DNA of 32,717 nt from Litorivicinus sp. (GTDB lineage: Bacteria; Pseudomonadota; Gammaproteobacteria; Pseudomonadales; Litorivicinaceae): assembly GCA_009886945.1 (NCBI GenBank), contig QXYM01000027.1:1-32717 (forward strand). The letters are read 5' to 3'. Shown here one piece after another: positions 1-9,485 of this stretch. The position numbers and the translations under genes were made by a program. The first letter of the stretch is position 1. Each line of letters opens with the position of its first letter. The notes under the pieces were generated by a model, which saw only the letters and a program-made list of their open reading frames with translations, was not told where the DNA came from and did no database searches.

Positions 1-468
1 ATCACACACCGTAAGCTCTCGTGCGGACAATCGATCAAAGGGGTTATCCGAACAAAACCGACTTAATGCCAATGCTTGCGCAACCTTCACTGACAAATGA
101 ACATCACGCCGAACGACTTTGCGCATTCCTTGTAAGAGATCAACACCGGAGACGCTGGTATCGACCAAGCCCATCACGCCCATCGATAAGAGTGACTGAC
201 ATTCCACCGCTCGAATCGATCTCAGATACACCATCAAGTGCGCCTGAGGCAGGGCACGTTTCAAACGATCGACGAGAACCAATGCGCTGAACTTTGGGCA
301 ACCACCATCCAGCAACAGCAGTCGAGGAGGATCTAGCGCGAGCTCATCAAGCATTAGACGGCCCTGGAATCGAACGAGTGATACATCGAACTCAGACCCA
401 GCCACCGAAGCTTCAATGCCTTCAAGCAGTAAAAGTTGGTGAGATATACAAGCAATCGAAATGGGCAT
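1..468 (-). CDS. Response regulator, GacA/UvrY-like (receiver plus start of LuxR-type HTH), truncated by the window edge
   Basis: Open minus-strand frame 468->1 with no stop (hence absent from the ORF track). Translation MPISIACISHQLLLLEGIEASV...PPRLLLLDGGCPKFSALVLVDRLK...NPFDRLSARELTVCD; the C-terminal NPFDxLSxRELxV resembles the GacA/UvrY linker-HTH junction. SD GAGGAG lies upstream of the ATG. Confidence 0.75.
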   Translation of the reverse strand, partial: MPISIACISHQLLLLEGIEASVAGSEFDVSLVRFQGRLMLDELALDPPRLLLLDGGCPKFSALVLVDRLKRALPQAHLMVYLRSIRAVECQSLLSMGVMGLVDTSVSGVDLLQGMRKVVRRDVHLSVKVAQALALSRFCSDNPFDRLSARELTVCD

Positions 469-473
469 CAGAT

Positions 474-496
474 TCTCCTCAAGTTTGGCGAGGAGA
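474..496 (-). promoter_or_regulatory. 7-bp hairpin (TCTCCTC-9 nt-GAGGAGA) enclosing the SD of the response regulator
   Basis: Perfect inverted repeat tCTCCTC aagtttggc GAGGAGa on the plus strand; on the minus transcript the 3' arm is the SD GAGGAG upstream of ATG(468). Confidence 0.5.
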
Positions 497-546
497 CTGT
501 ATGCGAAGACAGCCGTTTGAGCGCGCTATCGGACTTCGGACCAATA

Positions 547-1338
547 TTAGAGAATCAGAACCAATAGAATCAAACCCAAGGCCAAACGGTAGGCAACAAA
601 TGGCAACAAGCCCAAACGCTCGATCCAGGACAGAAATAAGCGAATACACACATAGGCCGACAAAAAGCTGACCAGAACACCAATACCGATCGCATCCCAG
701 GCAACCGGTTCTGTCGCGTCAAGCAAATCCTTGGTCTTCAATAAAGCAGCACCCAAAATAATTGGGATCGATAGCAAAAATGAAAACTTAGCAGCGATAC
801 GCCGCGATAAACCGAGCCATAAGCCTGCAGTTAAGGTGATCCCAGAGCGTGATGTTCCAGGAATTAAGGCTAACGCCTGGGCGAGGCCGATGAACAGAGC
901 TTCTTTGACTCCGATGCTCGCAAAGCCTCCACGTCCGGATTGATAATGCGCCCACCAAAGTAATAAACCAAAGCCAATGGTCGCAGCTGCAATCACCAAT
1001 TCGCTGCGGAGCGTTCCCTCAATCCAATCCTTTGCCAAAACACCAGAGATGACCGCAGGAAGCGTTGCCAATCCGATCAACCAACCCAGTCGCGCGTGTC
1101 GCCGATAGCGACGCCCCCAATCAACCAACATCCCAGTAGCAATGCGCTGGATTTCAATCCGCAGACTGACGATCACCGCACCCAATGAACCAAAATGAAC
1201 CGCGACATCAAAGGCGAGACCTTGATCAGGCCAACCAAGAACCGCGGACGGTAAAATCAAATGCGCAGAACTTGAGATCGGAAGAAATTCCGTTAACCCC
1301 TGAATCAACGCCAGGAAAAACGCATACTCAATGGTCAT
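547..1338 (-). CDS. uppP: Undecaprenyl-diphosphatase (UppP/BacA)
   Basis: MTIEYAFFLALIQGLTEFLPISSSAHLIL and PGTSRSGIT motifs typical of UppP. Confidence 0.95.
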   Translation of the reverse strand: MTIEYAFFLALIQGLTEFLPISSSAHLILPSAVLGWPDQGLAFDVAVHFGSLGAVIVSLRIEIQRIATGMLVDWGRRYRRHARLGWLIGLATLPAVISGVLAKDWIEGTLRSELVIAAATIGFGLLLWWAHYQSGRGGFASIGVKEALFIGLAQALALIPGTSRSGITLTAGLWLGLSRRIAAKFSFLLSIPIILGAALLKTKDLLDATEPVAWDAIGIGVLVSFLSAYVCIRLFLSWIERLGLLPFVAYRLALGLILLVLIL

Positions 1339-1963
1339 AAAGTTTCGAGGGTTGTTCAGCTAACGGTTTCCAGGAGACCGTTTGTCTCACATAGCGTGGG
1401 GTCAGTCGATGCCCATCAATCCATCGCGAGGAATCCATTTGTGATGCCAGATCTCGTAAGGTTTGCAAGCTCGGAATCACCGGGATGAGCTCTACTGCAA
1501 AACGGTCTTGCTCCTCATGATGACAAATCCAGGTGTCATCAGGTGAAAGTTCATTGACTGGTTTCAATTGCAGAGACCCGAATGTGCCATCAGCCTGTCG
1601 ATCCAAGCCCACATATACCTCATCCATCCGAGCATCCAAGATTGCCCCATGCGACGACTGAGCAGCCTCAGCGAGTAACGAGAGTTGATCCACAGGCAAC
1701 ACTTGCAAAGGAGTCACTAAGTCCAGCGCATGAATACAGGACACTGCGATACGAAGACCGGTGAAACTGCCTGGTCCATTCACCACAACGCATCGATTAA
1801 TGTCACTCACTGAAAGATTGCATTCAGCACAGAGTTCGCGAATCGACTCCAGTAAAACTGCGTCATGACGACCCTCGATTCGCTCACGAGTCACCCAAAG
1901 TGATCCAGAGACGAATCCAACAGAGAGTCGATCACGTGAAGCATCGATGTACAAACAATCCAT
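1328..1963 (-). CDS. tsaB: tRNA threonylcarbamoyladenosine biosynthesis protein TsaB
   Basis: MDCLYIDASRDRLSVGF... and VVNGPGSFTGLRIA motif; ATG at 1963 preferred over the TTG at 1987 in the ORF track. Confidence 0.92.
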   Translation of the reverse strand: MDCLYIDASRDRLSVGFVSGSLWVTRERIEGRHDAVLLESIRELCAECNLSVSDINRCVVVNGPGSFTGLRIAVSCIHALDLVTPLQVLPVDQLSLLAEAAQSSHGAILDARMDEVYVGLDRQADGTFGSLQLKPVNELSPDDTWICHHEEQDRFAVELIPVIPSLQTLRDLASQMDSSRWIDGHRLTPRYVRQTVSWKPLAEQPSKLYDH

Positions 1964-1993
1964 CAGTATTCGCCCATCACCAACCAACGATGC

Positions 1994-3049
1994 CTAAACA
2001 ATAGTCCGCTCCATGCGAGAGCCCAGTCGCGTTAAGAATTCATAACCAATGGTATTCGCTTTTGTTGCCAGAGTATCGATCGAAATTGTTGGGCCCATGA
2101 TCTCAACCCAGCTTCCAACCCGATGTCCGGATAAACGACTGACATCAATGGTCACAAGATCCATGCTGACGCGGCCGACAACCGGGCAGCGCTCACCGTC
2201 AATGGCGACTTCACCACGACCACTCAGCACGCGTTGATAGCCGTCGGCATAACCCACACCAATCGTCGCCAGTTGCATCTGATGTTGGGCAACAAATGAT
2301 CCGCCATAGCCGACTGTTTCACCTGGCTTGACTTGCTGCAATTGAAGAATCTGCGCTTGCCATGTCACGACTGGCTGAAATCCTTTGGGATCCATCGGGT
2401 CGGGTGATCCCCCGTATAACCCAATGCCTGGCCTAACCAGATCAAATTGGTAATTCTCACCCAACAAAATCCCAGCAGTATTCGCCAGTGAACTGGGCGG
2501 ACACCTTGACCCTAATGCGTCCCTCACAGACTCAAATTGAGCCAGTTGCTGCTGACTCTGCGAGGAGCCTGATTCGTCTGCGGAGGCAAGATGGCTCATC
2601 AAGAGTGATGGCTGACAGCACTCCATCAGCTCTGGCAGCCTTTCATACTCATCGTGTGGAATCCCCAACCGTCGCATCCCAGTATCGATGTGCAATGCGG
2701 GACGAAGGCTCGCGATACCTTGAGTCATTGCTTCGTCAGAAGTATTGATCACAGGCCGAATGTTTTTGTCTCTGGCCACTGAAAATTCATCCGGCGTATA
2801 TCCATGAAATGCATAAATCACCGCATCAGGAAGTAAGGACCGCAGTGCCAAGGCCTCTTCAAGATAGGCCACAAAATACGTACGACACCCAGCTTCCCAT
2901 AAGACAGGAGCAGCGAACTCGATACCGACTCCGTAGGCGTTGGCTTTGATTGAGGCTGCGCACTCCGCTTGGCCTGAAAATGACGACAGGCGTTGGTAGT
3001 TATCTGCCAGCGCCTGTCTTGAGAGAAGTAGCCGAGGCTTTCGGCTCAT
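1994..3049 (-). CDS. alr: Alanine racemase
   Basis: PLP motif ASIKANAYGVG, HIDTGMRRLG, RPGIGLYGG, VSMDLVTIDV. ATG at 3049; the ORF track starts one codon upstream at TTG. Confidence 0.95.
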   Translation of the reverse strand: MSRKPRLLLSRQALADNYQRLSSFSGQAECAASIKANAYGVGIEFAAPVLWEAGCRTYFVAYLEEALALRSLLPDAVIYAFHGYTPDEFSVARDKNIRPVINTSDEAMTQGIASLRPALHIDTGMRRLGIPHDEYERLPELMECCQPSLLMSHLASADESGSSQSQQQLAQFESVRDALGSRCPPSSLANTAGILLGENYQFDLVRPGIGLYGGSPDPMDPKGFQPVVTWQAQILQLQQVKPGETVGYGGSFVAQHQMQLATIGVGYADGYQRVLSGRGEVAIDGERCPVVGRVSMDLVTIDVSRLSGHRVGSWVEIMGPTISIDTLATKANTIGYEFLTRLGSRMERTIV

Positions 3050-3052
3050 CAA

Positions 3053-3729
<677 letters not shown>

Positions 3730-3792
3730 ATTGAAATAATCAGAAACCCTATCCGGATTTCAGGTGTTTGCGCAAGTTATCTAATGGTGCAA

Positions 3793-6429
3793 CTACCCAG
3801 TATTCCGCATGCCAGCGGCGATTCCGGCGACAGACGCCATCAAAGCTCTCTCAACCAAGGGTTGTTCGGGCAACTCACGATCGCGCCGCAACAATTCAGC
3901 TTGCAGGATATGCAAGGGTTCCATGTAGGGATGTCTCACTGCTAAGGAGCGAGCGATCGCTGGATCACGTTCCAACAACTCAGCGACCTGCTTAATCGAG
4001 GCAATCGCCTGAATCACTGTCGACAGGCGAGAACGAGTCCATTCACCAAGCGCTTGCACACGTCCAGACAACACCTTTTCATAATGTGCGGCAATGTCTG
4101 GATCCGATTTGGCAAGCACCATTTCCAGCATATCAACATACACCTGAAAAAAAGGCCATTCGGCATACATCGACCTCAGTAATGGTAACTGACCACGATC
4201 GATTGCTTTGCACAGGGCATCATCCGAGCCGAGCCAAGCGGGTAGCATCAAACGAATCTGCATCCACGCAAAAATCCAAGGGATGGCACGCAAACTCTCG
4301 ATGCCACCATCAGCTTTTCGCTTTGCAGGTCTCGAGCCTAAGGGCAATTTCCCAAGTGCACCCTCGGGCGTGACTTGTCTGAAGTACTCCACAAAATTGG
4401 GATGCTCTCGAACCATGGCTCGATACGATGCGACCGACTCGGTCGATAATTGATCCATCGCCGCAACAAATTCAGCGCATGGCGGATGTTCAGGGGTGAG
4501 TGTCGCTTTTAACACCGACTGCACATAAGCGGTCAGGGTTTGCACCGCAATATCGGGGAGGCCAAACTTCCATCGAATCATTTCCCCCTGCTCTGTCACT
4601 CGGATGGCATTGTCAACCGAGCCCGGTGGTTGAGCCAGGATGGCTCGGTGTGCAGGCCCACCTCCACGACCAGCCGTTCCCCCACGACCATGAAAAAGAA
4701 TTAGCTTCACGCCATGTCGTCGCGCAATGGTTGCCAGCTCATCTTGGGCTCTGTATTGCGCCCAAGAGGCTGCGAGAGTGCCTGCGTCTTTGGCCGAATC
4801 AGAATAGCCAATCATCACATGCTGCACGCCACCGATCGCTTCAACATAGGATGGATCGGACAGTAACGCGTCGATGACGGAAGGCGCACGATCAAGATCG
4901 TCCAAGGTCTCAAACAGCGGAGCCACTGATAAGGGTTGTGCAACACCACACGCTTTTTGTAACAACATCACAGCCAGTACATCCGACGGCTGACGCGCCA
5001 TCGAGATGACATAACTACCGAGGCTCGCTGGATCGGCATCCGCGATCACATTGCAAGTATTTAAGACTTCAGCGACCGTTTCGGATGGTTCAAATTCATA
5101 GGGAATCAGTGGTCTTGGATTCGCCAATTCATGCTTCAAAAAGTCGCAACGTTTCGCTTCGTCCCAACTGAGATAATCCCCAAGTTCGAGTGCCGCGGTG
5201 ATTTCAGCGATGGCATCGGCGTGTCGACCGGACTCCTGACGAATATCGAGGGTCACTAAATCGATCCCGAAGGTTGCGATCCGTCTCAGTGTATCCAGCA
5301 AATAGCCATCAGCAATCTCACCCATACCGAGCGCATGCAAGGATTCCCACATGAGAAGCATGGGATCAAATAGATCGGCCGTCTCACGAACACGGCTGTA
5401 GCGATCAACAGCTTCTCCACGTAAGGTCGCCTCAAGCTCAGCACGCAACACAACCATTTCTTCGCGTAAATCTTTGAGAATTCGACGATAGGGCTCGACT
5501 TCATTGGGGCCCGCTAAATTCCTGACCGCTTCTGTCGCATCAGACATCGAGAGATCTTGAATCAATCCAGACAGATCTCTCTCATAAAGATCAGCCGCAG
5601 CCCATCGGGCCAATAGCAAGACCTCGCGAGTGACTTCATGAGTCACATTCGGGTTACCGTCTCGATCACCGCCCATCCATGAACAGAAGCGCACCGGAGC
5701 AACCCAAGGAGGGAGCTCTTCGCCAGTCGTTATAGCGACTTGCGTACTCAATTCTCGCAAAAAGTCAGGAACCGCTTGCCAGAGTGAATTTTCAATCATG
5801 GCGAAGCCCCACTTGGCCTCATCAATCGGAGAGGGTCGGGTTGCTCGCATGTCATTGGTATGCCAGCACTCGCTGATCAAACGCTTCAATCGACGTTTAA
5901 TATGAGCATCGCGACGTGGTGAGAGTGTCCCGCCATCAAATTCCGACAAACACTCTGCAATTTTTTCGTATTTTTGAATGAGTGTACGTCGCATCGATTC
6001 GGTCGGATGGGCGGTGAGCACCAAGTCGATTTGCATCTCCGAGAGCGTTTCTAATACCACGTCTGGTTGATTCTGGACCAAGATCGAATTCAATAGATTC
6101 GGTAGCGCAGCATCATCAAGGTAGGGATCGCTATCTTCAAAGTCACCCCGTGTTTTTCGGACTCTGTGGTGTTGCTCTGCGATATTGGCAAGATTGAGAA
6201 ATTGGGTGAATGCGCGGGCGACAGAAACTAACTCTTCATCACCGAGATTTCTGACTTCTTGAATCAATAAATCACGAGCACCGTCATCCCCTTGATGGAC
6301 AGATTTCGAGAGACCGCGGAGTCGTTCGATGCGCTCGAGAAACGAATCACCGCGGTCAGTCACCATGATCTGACCGAGCTGCTCACCTAATAGACGTACG
6401 TTGTCGCGTAATGACGGATGCAATTCCAT
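3793..6429 (-). CDS. ppc: Phosphoenolpyruvate carboxylase
   Basis: VLTAHPTESMRRT, GGDRDGNPNVT, FHGRGGTAGRGGGP, C-terminal GIAAGMRNTG. ATG at 6429 (MELHPSLRDNV) preferred over upstream TTG. Confidence 0.97.
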   Translation of the reverse strand: MELHPSLRDNVRLLGEQLGQIMVTDRGDSFLERIERLRGLSKSVHQGDDGARDLLIQEVRNLGDEELVSVARAFTQFLNLANIAEQHHRVRKTRGDFEDSDPYLDDAALPNLLNSILVQNQPDVVLETLSEMQIDLVLTAHPTESMRRTLIQKYEKIAECLSEFDGGTLSPRRDAHIKRRLKRLISECWHTNDMRATRPSPIDEAKWGFAMIENSLWQAVPDFLRELSTQVAITTGEELPPWVAPVRFCSWMGGDRDGNPNVTHEVTREVLLLARWAAADLYERDLSGLIQDLSMSDATEAVRNLAGPNEVEPYRRILKDLREEMVVLRAELEATLRGEAVDRYSRVRETADLFDPMLLMWESLHALGMGEIADGYLLDTLRRIATFGIDLVTLDIRQESGRHADAIAEITAALELGDYLSWDEAKRCDFLKHELANPRPLIPYEFEPSETVAEVLNTCNVIADADPASLGSYVISMARQPSDVLAVMLLQKACGVAQPLSVAPLFETLDDLDRAPSVIDALLSDPSYVEAIGGVQHVMIGYSDSAKDAGTLAASWAQYRAQDELATIARRHGVKLILFHGRGGTAGRGGGPAHRAILAQPPGSVDNAIRVTEQGEMIRWKFGLPDIAVQTLTAYVQSVLKATLTPEHPPCAEFVAAMDQLSTESVASYRAMVREHPNFVEYFRQVTPEGALGKLPLGSRPAKRKADGGIESLRAIPWIFAWMQIRLMLPAWLGSDDALCKAIDRGQLPLLRSMYAEWPFFQVYVDMLEMVLAKSDPDIAAHYEKVLSGRVQALGEWTRSRLSTVIQAIASIKQVAELLERDPAIARSLAVRHPYMEPLHILQAELLRRDRELPEQPLVERALMASVAGIAAGMRNTG

Positions 6430-6459
6430 AACTTCCAATCCCGTGGATGATCTCAAGGC

Positions 6460-7260
6460 TCAGACGCTTTTCGCCTGATCCCATAGTCCATTTTTTTCGT
6501 TGTCGGTTGCGATCGTCAGGTCGATCCCTTGAGACTCAGCAAATCGAATGACCTGACTGATCCGGGATTCAAATTTTTGTGTGGCCAATCGAAGCGATTG
6601 CTCACTGTTGATACCAAGATGCCTCGCAAGGCTGACCATTGTAAAGAGCAAATCACCATATTCTTCAATCACCGCCTCTGAATCTTGAGCACTGCGGGCG
6701 CGCTCAAGCTCACTGAGCTCCTCGGAGACTTTCTCCAAAACGCCATCAATGGTTGGCCAATCAAAGCCAATTCGAGTCGCGCGTTTCTGGATTTTCTGGG
6801 CTCGAGTTAACGAGGGGAGTGAAAGCGGAACGTCATCAAATAAATCCAGTTGCCCGCGAGTTGCACGTTCTTCTGCTTTTTTGGCTTCCCAGGTGTGCTT
6901 GATCGATTCAACAGACGCGCCGCCACTCTTCCCGAAACTCCCAAAGGTTCCGTCAGAAAATACATGCGGATGACGAGACAAGAGTTTAGACACGATGGCA
7001 TGAATGACATCATCCAGCGTGAATCGCCCGTCTTCTTCAGCGATACGCGCATAGAAAATCACCTGAAACAGTAAATCTCCCAGCTCGGCGTGCAATTCAT
7101 CAAGCGCACCGCGCTCGATGACATCAGCCACTTCGTACGCTTCTTCCAACGTAAAAGGCACGATACTTTGATAAGTCTGTGCCCGATCCCACGGACAGCC
7201 GTGCTCAGTATGTCTGAGACAAGCCATTAAATGGACAAGATCGTTGAGTTGATAGCTCAT
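6460..7260 (-). CDS. mazG: Nucleoside triphosphate pyrophosphohydrolase MazG
   Basis: CPWDRAQTYQSIVPFTLEEAYEVADVIE and two MazG-like EExxE repeats. Confidence 0.95.
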   Translation of the reverse strand: MSYQLNDLVHLMACLRHTEHGCPWDRAQTYQSIVPFTLEEAYEVADVIERGALDELHAELGDLLFQVIFYARIAEEDGRFTLDDVIHAIVSKLLSRHPHVFSDGTFGSFGKSGGASVESIKHTWEAKKAEERATRGQLDLFDDVPLSLPSLTRAQKIQKRATRIGFDWPTIDGVLEKVSEELSELERARSAQDSEAVIEEYGDLLFTMVSLARHLGINSEQSLRLATQKFESRISQVIRFAESQGIDLTIATDNEKNGLWDQAKSV

Positions 7261-9485
7261 CCTGAACGGATCCGTTTAGCGGCAATCACATTGTGAATCT
7301 GTTGCACGCGATCAAGGACTTGCGACAATTGCGACAGTCCATCGACCTCGATGGAGAGTTGCAGCCGAGCCGTATGATCGGTTGCGTCGGTTTGTGTCGA
7401 CATGCCCGTCACATTCACTCGCTCATTCGCTAAAATCGAGGTCACATCGCGCAACAATCCTTGCCGATCGTAAGCGCTGACTTCAATCTCAACGGGATAG
7501 GTTTCAACCTGAGTTTCACCCCAAGAGACTTCAATCATTCGCTCTGGATGTTCTTCCTCGAGAGATAACGCGTTCCCACAATCATCGCGATGAATGCTGA
7601 CACCGCGGTTTTTGGTGATGAAACCGACGATCATATCGCCAGGGACAGGATGGCAGCAGGTCGCGATTTGCGTCAATAACTGACCCACGCCACGAATCTG
7701 GATGCCATCGGTCCGTTCCTGAGGGGAGGCCTGACGTGGCTCTAAATCCAACTCTCGTTGCGTTACACCCGACAGGCGACTGACGGCGCCCACGACCTGA
7801 GAGACGCGAACATCACCCGCTCCAACAGCGGCATAGAGATCTTCGGCGGCCTGTAAATTGAGTGATTCAGCGACCGATCGCAAATCAAACGAACCAAGCG
7901 CCAAGCGTTTGATCTCAGCATCAATCAATTGCTTCCCTGCCGACACATTTTGGTCGCGATCGAGCTGTTTGAACCAAGCCTGGACTTTTGCACGAGCTCG
8001 CGATGTTTTGAGATAACCCAGATTTTGGTTCAGCCAGTCTCGGCTCGGGCGTGCCTCTGTTTGTCGAAGAATATCGACCTGGTCGCCCACCTTTAAACGG
8101 TAGGTCAAAGGCACAATTTTCCGATTCACCTTCGCGCCCCGACAGGAATGGCCGATCTCGGTATGCACTTTATAAGCAAAGTCCAAGGGGGTCGATCCGG
8201 CTGGAAGATCGATCACATGACCATCGCGGGTGAACACGTAAATCCGGTCTTCCAACACATCCTGACGCAGCGCATCGGAAAGCTCACGCAGGTCACCCAC
8301 ATCATCGTGCCAATCGAGTACCTGTCGCAGCCAAGCGATTTTTTCTTCATAGGCTTCGCCGCTAATATCGGTGTCAGTCCCCTTGTATTTGTAATGGGCG
8401 CAGACACCATATTCAGCTTCATCATGCATTTGGTGCGTTCGGATTTGCACTTCAACAACTTTGCCTTGTGGCCCGATCACTGCGGTATGCAGCGAGCGAT
8501 AACCGTTCGGCTTTGGCGATGCGATATAATCATCAAACTCATGCGGGATGCTTTTAAAAGCACCGTGCACGAGACCCAGGGCGGCGTAGCAATCACGCAC
8601 AGAATCCACCAGGATACGAATCGCCCGAACATCATAAATTTGCGAAAAATCGACTTGTTTACGCTGCATTTTTCGCCAAATTGAGAAGATATGTTTGGCT
8701 CGCCAAGTCAAATCTGAACGAATCTGCTGTCCAGCCAAAATCTCCTGAATCGAGTCCACCAACTGCTCGATGTAACGCTCGCGATCTTCCCGACGCTCAG
8801 CCAGCGATTGCGCGATTTGTTTATAAGCGCCCTCTTCGAGATACCGAAAGGACAGGTCTTCCAATTCCCACTTTAAATGACCGATCCCAAGACGATGTGC
8901 CAACGGCGCGTAGACGTCAGAGACTTCACGAGCGACTTTGAGTCGTCTGGCCTTATCAGCCGACTTTACGGCGCGAATGGCGGCGGTTCGTTCAGCCAGC
9001 TTAATCAGTGCCACGCGGACATCATCAATGACCGCTACCAGCATTCGGCGAACGGCGTCTGCTTGATGTTCAGCGGCGCCTAAGAATTGTTGAGGCGCAT
9101 CCTGCCGCGTTTGGCTGATAATCGCCATTTGCTGAACACCCTCAATCAACTTTGCGACCGTCTTGCCAAAAGCCTCCCGGACATCACGCAGTTGCAATCG
9201 ACCAATCCGGACCGAGCGATACAACAGTGCAGCAACCAAGGCATCTTCATCGATTGGCATCGTCGACAGAATATCCGCCATCTCAAGGCCAAACCGATGC
9301 GCATCAGGCCCTCGCCAGTCTTTGGCAGCTTCATCCTTGAGCTCGAGCTCTTCGATCAGCTGAATGGCTTGACTCAGTTTGGCACTGGTCTCGAGATGGG
9401 CTTGCCTGGCGAAGCGTTCAGCCCAGTTTTCGAGCGATAAATCCGAGTCCAATTGAATCGGATGAATTTCACGCGCCTTAACCAC
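7257..9485 (-). CDS. relA: GTP pyrophosphokinase RelA
   Basis: Synthetase motif YDVRAIRILV...EFDDYIASPKPNGYRSLHTAV, TGS and ACT domains, degenerate HD region as in RelA. GTG at 9485 with upstream GAGGGG preferred over TTG at 9503. Confidence 0.95.
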   Translation of the reverse strand: MVKAREIHPIQLDSDLSLENWAERFARQAHLETSAKLSQAIQLIEELELKDEAAKDWRGPDAHRFGLEMADILSTMPIDEDALVAALLYRSVRIGRLQLRDVREAFGKTVAKLIEGVQQMAIISQTRQDAPQQFLGAAEHQADAVRRMLVAVIDDVRVALIKLAERTAAIRAVKSADKARRLKVAREVSDVYAPLAHRLGIGHLKWELEDLSFRYLEEGAYKQIAQSLAERREDRERYIEQLVDSIQEILAGQQIRSDLTWRAKHIFSIWRKMQRKQVDFSQIYDVRAIRILVDSVRDCYAALGLVHGAFKSIPHEFDDYIASPKPNGYRSLHTAVIGPQGKVVEVQIRTHQMHDEAEYGVCAHYKYKGTDTDISGEAYEEKIAWLRQVLDWHDDVGDLRELSDALRQDVLEDRIYVFTRDGHVIDLPAGSTPLDFAYKVHTEIGHSCRGAKVNRKIVPLTYRLKVGDQVDILRQTEARPSRDWLNQNLGYLKTSRARAKVQAWFKQLDRDQNVSAGKQLIDAEIKRLALGSFDLRSVAESLNLQAAEDLYAAVGAGDVRVSQVVGAVSRLSGVTQRELDLEPRQASPQERTDGIQIRGVGQLLTQIATCCHPVPGDMIVGFITKNRGVSIHRDDCGNALSLEEEHPERMIEVSWGETQVETYPVEIEVSAYDRQGLLRDVTSILANERVNVTGMSTQTDATDHTARLQLSIEVDGLSQLSQVLDRVQQIHNVIAAKRIRSG

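Noticed and set aside
21-671. Plus-strand ORFs 21-290 and 294-671
   Set aside because: Antisense to the edge response regulator and the 3' end of uppP; no recognisable domains.
3743-3761. GAAATCC-GGATA-GGGTTTC hairpin between ppc and adk
   Set aside because: Weak 7-bp stem with a G-U pair and no clean T-run; not sufficient to call a terminator or attenuator.
7257-9485. Loss of HD hydrolase residues in RelA
   Set aside because: A degenerate hydrolase domain is normal for the RelA branch of RelA/SpoT proteins, so not novel.
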